NCBI RefSeq assembly: GCF_003987355.1
Contig: NZ_PIPR01000002.1
Span: forward strand, 62,001-126,000
DNA from: Pseudidiomarina aestuarii
Lineage (GTDB): Bacteria; Pseudomonadota; Gammaproteobacteria; Enterobacterales; Alteromonadaceae
Reading direction: 5' to 3'
Length of the DNA: 64,000 nt
The notes under the pieces are model-generated. The model worked only from the letters and a program-made list of their open reading frames with translations, had not been told where the DNA came from and made no database searches. This document shows, in pieces, positions 42,266-51,966 of this stretch (the stretch's first letter is position 1; each line of letters opens with the position of its first letter). The position numbers and the translations under genes were made by a program.

Positions 42266-43546
42266 ATGAGTTCGACTTATCGTCCCGCAACGCTGGCAAT
42301 CCATCATGGTTACACTACTGACCCAGTAACCAAAGCGGTTGCCACTCCTATCTACCAAAGTGTCGCCTTTGAGTTTGATAACGCGCAGCATGGTGCCGAC
42401 TTGTTTGATTTGGCGGTACCCGGCAATATTTATAGTCGCATTATGAATCCTACCAATGATGTGTTGGAGCAACGTGTGGCAGCGTTGGAGGGCGGTATTG
42501 CTGGGCTGGCGGTTGCATCAGGTATGGCGGCTATTCAGTACGCAATCATTACGCTCGCTAAGCAAGGCGATAACATTATCACCACGCCGCAAATCTACGG
42601 CGGTACCTATACCCTATTTGCGCACATGTTGCCGTCATTTGGCATTGAAGTTCGGTTTGCCGAATCCGATAATCCGGAAGATTTGGCAGCGTTGATTGAT
42701 GCCAATACCAAAGCTTTATTCTGTGAAAGTATTGGGAATCCAGCAGGGATAGTGGCAGATATACCTGGCCTCGCCCAAGTCGCCGAGAAAGCGGGTATTC
42801 CACTCGTTGTAGATAATACCGTCGCAACCCCAATTTTATGCAAGCCTATAGAACTCGGTGCGCACATTGTGGTGCATTCACTGACCAAATACATTGGTGG
42901 TCATGGCACCAGCGTGGGTGGAATTGTCGTAGACGGCGGTAACTTTGACTGGGTTAAACATGCTGGCAAGTTCCCACAATTTAATGAGCCGGAGCCGGCT
43001 TATCATGGTGTCGTTTACAACGTTGCCTTTGAGGCTGCCGCATTCATTGCAAGAGTGCGAACGGTTGCGCTGAGAAATACCGGCGCAGCCCTGTCGCCGT
43101 TCAATGCCTTCTTGATTCTCCAAGGACTTGAGACACTCGAGCTGCGAATTGAACGACACTGTCATAACGCGGCTAAAGTAGTCGCGTATTTACGTGAACA
43201 TCCGGCAGTTGAGTGGGTCAGCTATGCAGGCTCTCCCGAGCACAGTCACTATGCTCTCGCACAAAAGTACATTCGCGGCGGCTTACCAGCATCACTACTG
43301 ACCTTTGGTCTCAAAGGCGGCTATAAGGCCGGTGTGAAGTTCTATGACAAGCTCGAATTATTTAAGCGACTAGTCAACATTGGTGATGCTAAATCACTTG
43401 CTTGCCATCCCGCATCAACCACTCATCGTCAGCTCTCAGCAGACGAGCAATTCAAAGTTGGTGTGCGTCCCGAAGCCATCCGTTTGTGTGTGGGCATCGA
43501 GCATATTGACGACATCATCGCCGATCTCGAACAAGCACTAGTTTAA
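42266..43546 (+). CDS. metY: O-acylhomoserine sulfhydrylase (MetY/MetZ type)
   Basis: The 426-residue product is a Cys/Met-metabolism PLP enzyme. Visible parts are LAIHHGYTTDPVTKAVATPIYQS at the start, YSRIMNPTNDVLEQR, and the PLP lysine in VHSLTKYIGGHG. C-terminal SLACHPASTTHRQLS is typical of this subgroup. It makes homocysteine from sulfide and O-acetyl- or O-succinylhomoserine. AGGAA lies six bases before ATG 42266, so that start is preferred to 42260. Confidence 0.9.
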   Translation: MSSTYRPATLAIHHGYTTDPVTKAVATPIYQSVAFEFDNAQHGADLFDLAVPGNIYSRIMNPTNDVLEQRVAALEGGIAGLAVASGMAAIQYAIITLAKQGDNIITTPQIYGGTYTLFAHMLPSFGIEVRFAESDNPEDLAALIDANTKALFCESIGNPAGIVADIPGLAQVAEKAGIPLVVDNTVATPILCKPIELGAHIVVHSLTKYIGGHGTSVGGIVVDGGNFDWVKHAGKFPQFNEPEPAYHGVVYNVAFEAAAFIARVRTVALRNTGAALSPFNAFLILQGLETLELRIERHCHNAAKVVAYLREHPAVEWVSYAGSPEHSHYALAQKYIRGGLPASLLTFGLKGGYKAGVKFYDKLELFKRLVNIGDAKSLACHPASTTHRQLSADEQFKVGVRPEAIRLCVGIEHIDDIIADLEQALV

Positions 43547-43563
43547 CCCCCAGTTATCCAGTA

Positions 43564-43612
43564 CCATGCACTATTCCAGTCAAACACAATAAATTAACGG
43601 AATAGTGCATGG
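43564..43612 (+). promoter_or_regulatory. 14-bp perfect inverted repeat enclosing a start codon
   Basis: CCATGCACTATTCC (43564-43577) is the exact reverse complement of GGAATAGTGCATGG (43599-43612), with a 21-base loop. The 3' arm holds both the weak GGAA ribosome site and the ATG (43609) of the lipoprotein hydrolase gene. In RNA the stem would block translation; in DNA it could bind a dimeric repressor. No T-run follows. Confidence 0.8.
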
Positions 43613-44598
43613 ATTTTAACCACCTGCGAGCGCCGCTCTTTCTTATTGCTATCGCTCTCCTATCGGGGTGCGCCACCATTGTTGAGCGGAATATGCTTAA
43701 ACGTGTACCGCCAGCCGATATTTTCGAACTAGAGCCGAACTTCTACGAGGAGATGAACATTAACCAGCGCACTTTCTGTCTACCTCATTTGGGAGGTTGC
43801 ACTGATTACTGGTTTATTGAATCACTTGACGATGAAACAAATGAGAAGTTGCGGTTTACCTATTCACTGGAAATCAATGGTGTGGAGACATCTGATGAAG
43901 TGAAGTTTCTACGCGAAGACTTTCCATATGAGCGCCGCGGCTCAGTTGTTTTGGCGCATGGGTATGGTGGTGATAAGTCGATTTGGTTGTTTCAAGCCAT
44001 GTACCTGCGCTTTATGGGCTACAACGTCATCGTACCGGATTTGCAGGGCCACGGTGGTTCGAGTATTGATCAACCGAGTTTTGGTTATCATGATGCGGAG
44101 TTTATCTCTGCGTTGTTAGATTCACTACCGGAACGCGAATTACCGCAGCCGCTGATTGCAGCGGGTGTGTCGATGGGTGGTGTGACGGCTTCGCGTTTAG
44201 CTATTATGCGGGACGACGTCGATGCGTCGATATTGTTCGCACCCATGGCTAAGTTTGATGATGCAACACTCAGCGTGATCAAGATGATGATGCCAAGGTT
44301 CAGTAAACTCCTGCCGGAGGATTCGGTTCGCGAAGCGGTCGCAGATGCGTTAGTGGCTGCAGAGGTACCGGAAGGCGGCGCCGATACTCTCACTTATATT
44401 CCCCAACTCGATGTGCCGACGCTTATTTATGTGAGTGATGTCGACCCTGTCGCACCATTTGAGGTGTACCAGCAGCTTGCAGAGTCACGTCCTCACATTC
44501 AAGTGCAGCCCGTGCTCGGTAGGCACCACGTCGAGATCTTGAAGCTCGATGAAGCAATGCACGAATCGCTGTTTAAATGGCTACAAACCATCAACTAG
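43609..44598 (+). CDS. Alpha/beta hydrolase lipoprotein
   Basis: The 329-residue product has a lipoprotein signal (LIAIALLSGCA). The alpha/beta hydrolase fold shows the oxyanion region VLAHGYGGDKS, the nucleophile elbow GVSMGGV and a C-terminal catalytic His in GRHHVEILKL, with an Asp in YVSDVDPVAP. It likely is an esterase or lipase-like enzyme at the outer membrane; the substrate is unknown. The start codon lies inside a 14-bp inverted repeat. It is convergent with the photolyase-like gene. Confidence 0.83.
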   Translation: MDFNHLRAPLFLIAIALLSGCATIVERNMLKRVPPADIFELEPNFYEEMNINQRTFCLPHLGGCTDYWFIESLDDETNEKLRFTYSLEINGVETSDEVKFLREDFPYERRGSVVLAHGYGGDKSIWLFQAMYLRFMGYNVIVPDLQGHGGSSIDQPSFGYHDAEFISALLDSLPERELPQPLIAAGVSMGGVTASRLAIMRDDVDASILFAPMAKFDDATLSVIKMMMPRFSKLLPEDSVREAVADALVAAEVPEGGADTLTYIPQLDVPTLIYVSDVDPVAPFEVYQQLAESRPHIQVQPVLGRHHVEILKLDEAMHESLFKWLQTIN

Positions 44599-44604
44599 GA
44601 ATGA

Positions 44605-46074
44605 CTATCGGGTTGATGACTGTCTGACATGAGTTTGCACGATGCGTTTGCCTTCCTCTTTTACGGATGATTGTTTACGGTAGCCCCAGAGTAGGTCACG
44701 GGCAATTTTAGCGCGCTCGGTTAAATCGATAATCGGCTCTGGATAATCTTTTCCGAGCCGGCAATTGTAGAGCGCTTGCTCCATTTGGGTCAGTTGCCAT
44801 GGCGTGTGAATAAGTTCGTCCGGAACCTGTTCTAATTCCGGTAGCCACTGTCGCAAGAAAGAGCCCTCCGGGTCGTGTTCTTGGCTCTGTTTGACTGGAT
44901 TGTAAATGCGAATGGTATTGGTGCCTGTGACACCGGCTTGCATTTGAAACTGCGGGTAGTGAATGCCAGGTTCAAAATCAAGAAACATCCGCGCTAAGTG
45001 GTAGCTGCCGCGGCGCCAATCGATGAGCAAATGATGACAGAGAAAGCTCACCAACATGGCACGCATGCGAAAGTTGATGTAGCCCGTCTTATGCAAACAA
45101 CGCATGCAAGCGTCAACCATGGGGAATCCAGTTCGCCCCTCTTGCCAAGCCAGTAAGTGCTCACCAACTTGTTCGTCATCACGATAAGGAAAGGCTTCAT
45201 AAGCTCGGTTTACTGGACGGAATTCCATGTCCGATTCACTTTCAAATTTCTGCATAAAATGACAATGCCAATGTACGCGAGAAGCAAGTGCGACCAGCGC
45301 TTTCCGCCATCCGGGAACCTGCCATTGGCGTAATAGTTGTTGGTACATTTCGCGTAAGCTGATAGCACCCCATGCGAGATAAGGCGACATTCGCGAGCAG
45401 CTCAGCCGACTGCCTTCTGGTTTTGAGATGTGATACGGATAGTTCTTGCCGCGCCCGGCAAAAAAGTCCTCGAGTGTCGCCCACGCTTGCTTGCTGCCGC
45501 CAAATTGAAAGTTGTCGTCAGGCGTTAACCAAGATGCAGGTGGTTCATAGGTTTGCCAGCTTTCGGGTAATGCACCGTTGAATGGCTGAGCGTCTGCAAG
45601 CGGAGTGGGTTGAATGCGCTGACGCATCGTCTGCTTCCAACGAGCATCCCATTCACGTCTGTCTTTGGCACCGCGAATTACGGCGCCAGTTTGGCTTTCA
45701 TGCCAAGGGATGCACTGTTCCTGACACCAGCTTTTCACCGCACGATCGCGGGCGTAGGTGACCTCCAAACCAATTTCCTGATGGCTGTACAGGGCATCAA
45801 TGCCGACTGTGTCATTCAATGCTTGGAGTAATTGATGGACGTTGCCATGGAGGCGGTAGATGGGCAGTTGGTAGGCTTTAAGCTCAGCGGCCATATCATC
45901 CAAGCATTGCCAGACAAAGCGCCAATGACGGACATCATAGTGAGGCGCTTTGACAACGTCTGGTTCAACGCAGTAAAACAGAATGAGGGGGCGCTCAGAG
46001 GCAATAGCACGTCGCAGAGGTTCATGATCGGTTAGGCGTAAATCACGTTTCAGCCAAACTACCGCAACACTCAC
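44605..46074 (-). CDS. Cryptochrome/photolyase family protein
   Basis: The 489-residue product has an N-terminal Rossmann-like photolyase domain ([19 protein letters not shown]) and a C-terminal FAD-binding domain ([56 protein letters not shown]). The wording [14 protein letters not shown] differs from classical CPD photolyases. It fits the family often annotated as cryptochrome/deoxyribodipyrimidine photolyase. Repair or light sensing is open. It starts at GTG and lies eight bases downstream of the DASH cryptochrome gene. Confidence 0.88.
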   Translation of the reverse strand: MSVAVVWLKRDLRLTDHEPLRRAIASERPLILFYCVEPDVVKAPHYDVRHWRFVWQCLDDMAAELKAYQLPIYRLHGNVHQLLQALNDTVGIDALYSHQEIGLEVTYARDRAVKSWCQEQCIPWHESQTGAVIRGAKDRREWDARWKQTMRQRIQPTPLADAQPFNGALPESWQTYEPPASWLTPDDNFQFGGSKQAWATLEDFFAGRGKNYPYHISKPEGSRLSCSRMSPYLAWGAISLREMYQQLLRQWQVPGWRKALVALASRVHWHCHFMQKFESESDMEFRPVNRAYEAFPYRDDEQVGEHLLAWQEGRTGFPMVDACMRCLHKTGYINFRMRAMLVSFLCHHLLIDWRRGSYHLARMFLDFEPGIHYPQFQMQAGVTGTNTIRIYNPVKQSQEHDPEGSFLRQWLPELEQVPDELIHTPWQLTQMEQALYNCRLGKDYPEPIIDLTERAKIARDLLWGYRKQSSVKEEGKRIVQTHVRQSSTR

Positions 46075-46082
46075 TTGAAATC

Positions 46083-47426
46083 CTAGTCTTTAATCGGCCA
46101 GTCGGCAGCATCAATATGGTCGAGCGGTCCGTCACTCACAGTACCCTGCCAGCGCTCAATAAAGCTGCCATCTGGATCGTATTGGCGGGTTTGCTTGGCC
46201 AAATCAAATTGGCGATGGCCACGCGGGTCTGCACCAACGCCGGCGAGATATTGCCAGTTACCCCAATTAGCGCCGACATCGTAGTCCACCAATTGCTGCT
46301 CAAAGTAGGCCGCGCCGTAACGCCAATCGAGCTGTAGTTCATGTACAAAGCAACTCGCGACCAGTTGCCGTCCGCGGTTCGACATATAACCAGTGGCATT
46401 GAGCTGCTTCATACATGCATTAACAATGGGATAAGGGGTGTTGCCCTGACACCATTTTTGCAGGCGTCCGCCATAGAAACTGGTGGTTGGACGCTGCGCT
46501 TTAATACCTTGAAAGCGATATAACTGTTGTTTGTGAGTATGTGCATACCATTGGAAGTATTCGCGCCAGAGCAACTCGAAGTAAATCCAGTAAGTGCTGT
46601 CGTTGGCTCCATGCTCGCGTTCATAGGTGTGTAAACGCTGATTAAGTCTGCGTACCGACAGCGAGCCATTCGCTAGCCATGGCGAAAACTTGGTAGAAGA
46701 AGTCCAGTCGTCCAGTGCGTTACGCGTTTCTTTGTAGGTACTGGCATGACGATGTCTAAAATAGGTGCTGACGTGGCTTAGAGCCGCTTCGCACCCACCT
46801 TGCACAAGGGGCTGCTCAACGGGCAGCAATGGTGCTAAAGGTTTCCCATCATAGTAACGCCAATCGCTCGCTCGTAACGGCGCCGTCGGTAGTTGCTTTG
46901 GAGCGTCTAAAGGCGGGCGTATTGCCACGCGCAGATCGGGCCGCTCAACTAAGCGACGGAATTTCGAGAAGGACTCAGGGAGCTGTTTCAGTTGGAATGG
47001 CAGCTGGGCTTGGTCGAACAAGGTATGGGTATCATCCTCAATGAACGTTAAATAGGGATACCGTTGTTGTGCGAGTTGCCAATATCGATTTTCATAGTAG
47101 CCAGCATGACGCGAACGATACACCACATCAACGTGGCCACGGCTGATCAATTCTGCTAATGCTTGCAGCGGTGGCTCGTACGTAATGAGAAGGCGATTGC
47201 CGCGTTGACGTAATGCCAAGTCGAGCTGCCGTAAGGATTCATGTAAAAATAGCCACCGTGCTGAACCCATGCTTCGCATCCCGTAACGGTTGGGGATAAA
47301 CCATTGCGGGTTGACCGGAAACCAGCAGATCAGTTGGTCACATTCTGATGCCGCTTGCGACAACACGCGGTGGTCATCAACTCGTAAGTCGTTTTGAAAC
47401 CAAATAAGACCAACGCGGTGTCGCAT
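46083..47426 (-). CDS. DASH family cryptochrome
   Basis: The 447-residue product has the N-terminal [16 protein letters not shown] and the DASH-type C-terminal FAD-binding motifs ([27 protein letters not shown] in part; [29 protein letters not shown]). DASH cryptochromes repair pyrimidine dimers in single-stranded DNA and may sense light. The gene is in a likely operon with the photolyase-like gene. The Old Yellow Enzyme gene lies 13 bp upstream on the same strand, so all three may be cotranscribed. Confidence 0.92.
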   Translation of the reverse strand: MRHRVGLIWFQNDLRVDDHRVLSQAASECDQLICWFPVNPQWFIPNRYGMRSMGSARWLFLHESLRQLDLALRQRGNRLLITYEPPLQALAELISRGHVDVVYRSRHAGYYENRYWQLAQQRYPYLTFIEDDTHTLFDQAQLPFQLKQLPESFSKFRRLVERPDLRVAIRPPLDAPKQLPTAPLRASDWRYYDGKPLAPLLPVEQPLVQGGCEAALSHVSTYFRHRHASTYKETRNALDDWTSSTKFSPWLANGSLSVRRLNQRLHTYEREHGANDSTYWIYFELLWREYFQWYAHTHKQQLYRFQGIKAQRPTTSFYGGRLQKWCQGNTPYPIVNACMKQLNATGYMSNRGRQLVASCFVHELQLDWRYGAAYFEQQLVDYDVGANWGNWQYLAGVGADPRGHRQFDLAKQTRQYDPDGSFIERWQGTVSDGPLDHIDAADWPIKD

Positions 47427-47438
47427 GTTAGGGGTACC

Positions 47439-48557
47439 TTAGACCAGTTCGGTCAATGATTTTTTGCTGAATGCTTCAATTTCGTCATCGCGGCCATCAC
47501 GCATTTTCAGCAACCAATTTGGATCTTGGAGCAATGCACGTCCGACGGCGATGAGGTCAAATTCACCAGCACTCATTCGTTTCGTGAGTTCTTCAATGCC
47601 TGATTTTTCAACAGCGGGCTTGTCAGAAGCGAAGGTGCCACTGATAAAGTCCTCAGTGAGTCCAACGCTACCAACGGAGATTGCTGGTTTGCCACTAAGT
47701 TTTTGAGTCCAGCCGGCCAAGTTCAGGTCAGAGCCTTCAAATTCTGGTTCCCAGAAGCGGCGTTGCGAAGCATGGAAAATATCCACGCCTGCATCTGCCA
47801 GCCACTTGAGTAGCTGCTCTAGTTCAGCGGGTGTTTCACACAGACGTGCAGTGTAATCTTGTTGTTTCCATTGCGAGAATCGGAACACAATCGCGAAATC
47901 TTCGCCGACCGCTGCACGGACAGCGCGCACGACCTCAACCGCAAACCGTGCGCGATTCTCGAACGAACCACCGTACTCATCGGTCCGTTCATTCGTGCCC
48001 GCCCATAGAAATTGGTCAATGAGATAGCCATGCGCACCATGAATTTCGACGCCGTCAAAACCAACTTCTTTGGCTAATCGCGCAGACTCTGCAAAACCGT
48101 GAATGACGGCATCAATGTCAGCTTTCGTCATCGCTTTGCCATTCGCTTTGCCCGGTGCGAACAAACCGGATGGGCTATAGGCAGGTGCAGCATCGGCTGA
48201 CTCCGGCTTACGCACCGAGCCGACATGCCACAATTGTGGGATGATTTGCCCACCCGCCGCATGCACGGCTTCAACCACTTGTCGCCAACCGGCCATCGCT
48301 TCGTCACCGTAGATGTGAGGAACATTCGGGTAGCCACTGGCGCCTTCATGCATGATTTCGGTTCCCTCAGTAATAATGAGGCCGATTTGGCCTTCAGCAC
48401 GGCGCTGATAGTAAGCAACATTCTTCGGGTTGGGGATATTGCCAGGCGAGAAGCTGCGCGTCATTGGCGCCATCGCAACGCGATTGCGTAACTGTAAGCT
48501 TTTGCATTGAAACGGCTGAAACAAAGGTGCTAGCTCGCTCGGAATCGAGTTGGCCAT
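47439..48557 (-). CDS. Old Yellow Enzyme family NADH:flavin oxidoreductase
   Basis: The 372-residue product is an FMN-dependent (beta/alpha)8 barrel enzyme. It shows RNRVAMAPMTRSF near the start, YLIDQFLW after GVEIHGAHG (substrate-binding His pair) and the FMN-binding VGRALLQDPNW at the end. It reduces activated C=C bonds of enones, nitro compounds or similar electrophiles. The start at 48557 has GGAG upstream. A near-perfect 26-bp palindrome lies 41 bp before it and is a likely operator. Confidence 0.92.
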   Translation of the reverse strand: MANSIPSELAPLFQPFQCKSLQLRNRVAMAPMTRSFSPGNIPNPKNVAYYQRRAEGQIGLIITEGTEIMHEGASGYPNVPHIYGDEAMAGWRQVVEAVHAAGGQIIPQLWHVGSVRKPESADAAPAYSPSGLFAPGKANGKAMTKADIDAVIHGFAESARLAKEVGFDGVEIHGAHGYLIDQFLWAGTNERTDEYGGSFENRARFAVEVVRAVRAAVGEDFAIVFRFSQWKQQDYTARLCETPAELEQLLKWLADAGVDIFHASQRRFWEPEFEGSDLNLAGWTQKLSGKPAISVGSVGLTEDFISGTFASDKPAVEKSGIEELTKRMSAGEFDLIAVGRALLQDPNWLLKMRDGRDDEIEAFSKKSLTELV

Positions 48558-48597
48558 AAAAACTCCTACGTAATATTTGAGATTAATACGCACGGAG

Positions 48598-48623
48598 TAT
48601 CGCTATAGATCTCTATAGCGATA
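48598..48623. promoter_or_regulatory. 26-bp palindrome upstream of the Old Yellow Enzyme gene
   Basis: TATCGCTATAGA (48598-48609) and TCTATAGCGATA (48612-48623) are perfect reverse complements around two central bases. It sits 41 bp upstream of the oxidoreductase start and 22 bp after the M48 protease stop. No U-tract follows, so a repressor operator is more likely than a terminator. No matching regulator gene is adjacent. Confidence 0.7.
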
Positions 48624-48645
48624 ACTCGTTGCGAAGATAAAAGGA

Positions 48646-50295
48646 CTATTCAAACATGGTGTCTGGTAGCGGAGATTCAATGCATGCGCACAAAGTCGCG
48701 ACTAATTTCTTTTCGGTGGTCGAAATTACTTCGTCGTGGGTACAAATGGCAGTCCAATGCTCGACAACGCGTTGCTTTTGCTGCGGAGACCAACGTTTGA
48801 TAGTGGTGATTGCGGCACTGAGCTGCGCATAATCAATGGAGTCTCCCGCTTCGGCCTGTTGTAATGCCGAACAGGTCGTATCCAACGCTAGCTTGTTTTC
48901 GAGAGTTTCTTTGAAGGCGCCTTTGGGAAGGAGTTGCCGAGCTAATAGTTGATACAGACACCAATGGAATAGGTCGGTACTGTGTTCGAGCAACTGTAAG
49001 TCGTGAATTAATGCAATTCTTTTGGACTCTGGTGCAAGCCGCAACGCAGGGACAGCTAACTCAATCAGTGCTAATTGTTGAGCTGGACCCAATGCGGCAA
49101 GTTCGTTCACCAAATCGCTTTGAGCGGGATCCATCGAATTAGAAATTAATGACCGTACCAGTTCTGGTGCATGCTGCGGTGAACGGACCCTCTCTAACAT
49201 TAATGCCGGGAGGGCTAATAGAGCTAAATGGTCTAGTGCAGATGGTTTGGGCTGCTTTGCTACTTGTTCTGCTTTGCTCTCGACAAAAGCTTGCCGTGGC
49301 TCTGGATAATGGCCATTCCAGCGCGGTTGAATTCGCTTGATTCGTTTATCGAGTGGTGGGTGTGTGGCCATCAAGCTAAACCACTTCGACAATGCCTGTC
49401 CGAAAAATAAGTGCGCCACTTCGTCAGCATTTTGATGCTGGACACGACTACCATGCTGGCGCGCGCCGATTTGTTGCAGTGCACCCGCTAAACCTTCTGG
49501 GTTGCGTGTGAATTGAACCGCCGCAGCATCAGCCAAATATTCGCGTTGACGACTGACGGCCGCTTTGATGATGTTGCCAAAGAACACACCCACACCGCCA
49601 ATAATCATCAGTGCGATACCCACCAGCGGCAGAATATTGTTGTTATTGCGACCACGTGTTCGGAAGCGAGCTGAATGTAACATTATCCGCCCAAAATGGG
49701 CGAGCGCCAGAATACCGGCAAGTGCAGCAATCAGGCGAATATTGAGGCGCATATCGCCATTGAGAATATGACTAAATTCGTGCGCTACGACTGCCTGCAG
49801 TTCTTCCCGCGAAAAGGTTTCGATAGAGCCCTGTGTGAGTCCGATAGCGGCGTCTTTGGTCTCGTAACCCGCTGCGAAAGCATTGATTCCAGCTTCGTTG
49901 GGAAGAATATAAACGGCCGGCACTGGCATATTGGCTGCGATCGCCATTTCTTCGACTACATTGAGGACACGCCGATGAACCGGATCTTGGGAGTCAGGTG
50001 CAATCCGAACACCGCCGAGCTGCTCGGCCACCACATGGCCGCCTGGTTTCAAGGTGACCCACTTCGCCATCATGATGAGCAATATGGCTCCACCGACAGC
50101 CGCGGCGATAATACCGAGTGGTTTCCACTGCACAACATACTCGGTGGTACCGGGAGTTTGCGTTAGTCCGCCCATAGTCACTGCGGCAAGAGCAACGACA
50201 AGGCCGATGATGAGGAAAAACGCGAGGACGAACAAAAACACCAACAATAGCGTGTTACGGCGCGCTTGTTGTTGGTGTTCAAAGAAGTTAACCAT
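48646..50295 (-). CDS. M48 family metalloprotease (HtpX-like, extended)
   Basis: The 549-residue product has two N-terminal transmembrane helices (about 17-41 and 58-77). A zinc protease domain follows with HEFSH in VVAHEFSHILNGD, the downstream Glu in REYLADAAAVQF, and two further helices (about 187-205, 220-240). A long soluble C-terminal part (about 350-549) without recognised motifs is absent from short HtpX proteins. It is a membrane-protein quality-control protease by family. It forms a pair with the upstream LemA gene (27 bp), a common arrangement. Confidence 0.9.
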   Translation of the reverse strand: MVNFFEHQQQARRNTLLLVFLFVLAFFLIIGLVVALAAVTMGGLTQTPGTTEYVVQWKPLGIIAAAVGGAILLIMMAKWVTLKPGGHVVAEQLGGVRIAPDSQDPVHRRVLNVVEEMAIAANMPVPAVYILPNEAGINAFAAGYETKDAAIGLTQGSIETFSREELQAVVAHEFSHILNGDMRLNIRLIAALAGILALAHFGRIMLHSARFRTRGRNNNNILPLVGIALMIIGGVGVFFGNIIKAAVSRQREYLADAAAVQFTRNPEGLAGALQQIGARQHGSRVQHQNADEVAHLFFGQALSKWFSLMATHPPLDKRIKRIQPRWNGHYPEPRQAFVESKAEQVAKQPKPSALDHLALLALPALMLERVRSPQHAPELVRSLISNSMDPAQSDLVNELAALGPAQQLALIELAVPALRLAPESKRIALIHDLQLLEHSTDLFHWCLYQLLARQLLPKGAFKETLENKLALDTTCSALQQAEAGDSIDYAQLSAAITTIKRWSPQQKQRVVEHWTAICTHDEVISTTEKKLVATLCACIESPLPDTMFE

Positions 50296-50322
50296 AATGG
50301 CTCTTATGCAGTTGCTTCAGAA

Positions 50323-50916
50323 CTAAAACTGTACTTTCGGAGCTGCTTGAATTTCAGCGCTATCGGCAAATTCCAGCAAGCTAGCATCCTTACTGTGACC
50401 AAAGAAACTCGCAACCGCGACCGGCGGGAATGATTGCCGATAGGTGTTATAGGTCATGACTGCGTCGTTAAACGCTTGCCGAGCAAATGCGACACGGTTT
50501 TCAGTGCTGGTCAGTTCTTCAGAAACCTGCATCATGTTTTGGTTAGCTTTCAAATCAGGATAAGCTTCCATCACCACATTTAAGCGACCTAAAGCTGATC
50601 CTAACGCGCCTTCAGCGCCACCCAATTGAGCCATCGCCGCACCATCACTAGGGTTTTTCGCCGCTTTCGGCAAGGCTGCTGCAGCTTGATTACGAGCCGC
50701 GATTACTGACTCAAGCGTCTCGCGTTCATGCTTTAAATAAGCTTTTGCGGTTTCGACTAAGTTGGGAATCAAGTCATAGCGACGTTTTAATTGCACTTCA
50801 ATTTGTGCAAAAGCGTTTTCGAATTGATTACGTAAACGAACCAATTTGTTGTAAATGCCGATTAAATAGACCAGCAACACAACGACAACGATTAAAATAA
50901 TCCAGCCAGTACCCAT
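50323..50916 (-). CDS. lemA: LemA family protein
   Basis: The 197-residue product has one N-terminal membrane helix (WIILIVVVVLLVYLIGIY). A helical LemA domain follows (YNKLVRLRNQFENAFAQIEVQLKRR; DLIPNLVETAKAYLKHE), ending around the motif TYRQSFPPVAVASFFGH. The function is unclear, but LemA and M48 proteases recur side by side, so the two likely act together at the membrane. AAGGAG lies upstream of ATG 50916. Confidence 0.92.
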   Translation of the reverse strand: MGTGWIILIVVVVLLVYLIGIYNKLVRLRNQFENAFAQIEVQLKRRYDLIPNLVETAKAYLKHERETLESVIAARNQAAAALPKAAKNPSDGAAMAQLGGAEGALGSALGRLNVVMEAYPDLKANQNMMQVSEELTSTENRVAFARQAFNDAVMTYNTYRQSFPPVAVASFFGHSKDASLLEFADSAEIQAAPKVQF

Positions 50917-50994
50917 CACAAAACTCCTTCTGTCTCAGACACTCACCATGCTATGCTTTAACGTCATTAGCAAGCGACATAATTGTAATATTTA

Positions 50995-51642
50995 ATGACA
51001 GCACCGACCGCCACTGCCCCAGGAAATTTGTTTATCGTAGCCGCTCCAAGCGGCGCCGGTAAATCCAGTTTAATCCGTGCTTTGCTGGAACGCCACAATG
51101 ATGGCTCCATGCAAGTCTCGGTGTCCTGCACGACCCGCGCGCCACGACCCGGCGAGCAGGACGGTGTGCATTATCATTTTCTCTCCGTTGAACGCTTTCA
51201 AGCTAAAATCGACAACCATGAATTTTATGAGTGGGCGAAGGTCTTCGATAACTACTATGGAACGTCGCGGACCGTCATCGAAGAGACTTTGCAGCAGGGC
51301 ATCGATGTATTTCTCGATATCGATTGGCAGGGCGCGCGACAAGTACGTGACGCTTATCCGGCAGCACAGTCAATTTTTATTGTGCCGCCAAGTCTGGCCG
51401 AATTAGAACAGCGTTTACGCACACGAGGTCAGGATAGCGATGCAGTTATTCAGCAACGTATGGCGAAAGCGCAGGCAGAAATGTCGCATTATCATGAGTT
51501 TGACTATTTATTAGTGAATGACGAGTTCAGCGCGACCTTAGCTAATTTTGAGCATATCGTCATGGCGCGGCGGCATCGAATGCCATTGCAGCAAGCACGG
51601 CATGCAGCTAAACTCAAAGATCTCTTGGCGAATGACGGCTAA
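50995..51642 (+). CDS. gmk: Guanylate kinase
   Basis: The 215-residue product phosphorylates GMP to GDP. It shows the P-loop [15 protein letters not shown] and the GMP-binding pattern [21 protein letters not shown], and [11 protein letters not shown]. Its position before rpoZ and spoT is the usual gammaproteobacterial order and links nucleotide supply to (p)ppGpp metabolism. Confidence 0.97.
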   Translation: MTAPTATAPGNLFIVAAPSGAGKSSLIRALLERHNDGSMQVSVSCTTRAPRPGEQDGVHYHFLSVERFQAKIDNHEFYEWAKVFDNYYGTSRTVIEETLQQGIDVFLDIDWQGARQVRDAYPAAQSIFIVPPSLAELEQRLRTRGQDSDAVIQQRMAKAQAEMSHYHEFDYLLVNDEFSATLANFEHIVMARRHRMPLQQARHAAKLKDLLANDG

Positions 51643-51685
51643 ATCCGTATAATTCCTGACCCATTTGTAAGTGCTGGAGTAAGTA

Positions 51686-51961
51686 ATGGCTCGCGTAACT
51701 GTTGAAGAAGCTGTCGACCGTGTTGGCAACCGTTTTGATTTAGTCTTGGTCGCGTCACGTCGTGCCCGTCAGCTAGCCACTCAAGGCAAAGATGCTTTGG
51801 TGCCGTGGAAGCATAATGAGAAAGCGACTGTGGTTGCTTTACGTGAAATTGAAGAAGGCAAAATTGATGCTAAGCGTCTTGATGCCGATGAACGCCGTGA
51901 AATGGCACAACAAGACGCTGATGAATTAGCAGCGGTTGATGCACTGCGTGGTATTGAGTAA
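51686..51961 (+). CDS. rpoZ: RNA polymerase omega subunit
   Basis: The 91-residue product matches omega in full length ([28 protein letters not shown]). Omega helps assemble RNA polymerase and forms part of a ppGpp binding site in E. coli. It is followed five bases later by spoT. Confidence 0.97.
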   Translation: MARVTVEEAVDRVGNRFDLVLVASRRARQLATQGKDALVPWKHNEKATVVALREIEEGKIDAKRLDADERREMAQQDADELAAVDALRGIE

Positions 51962-51966
51962 CTCGG

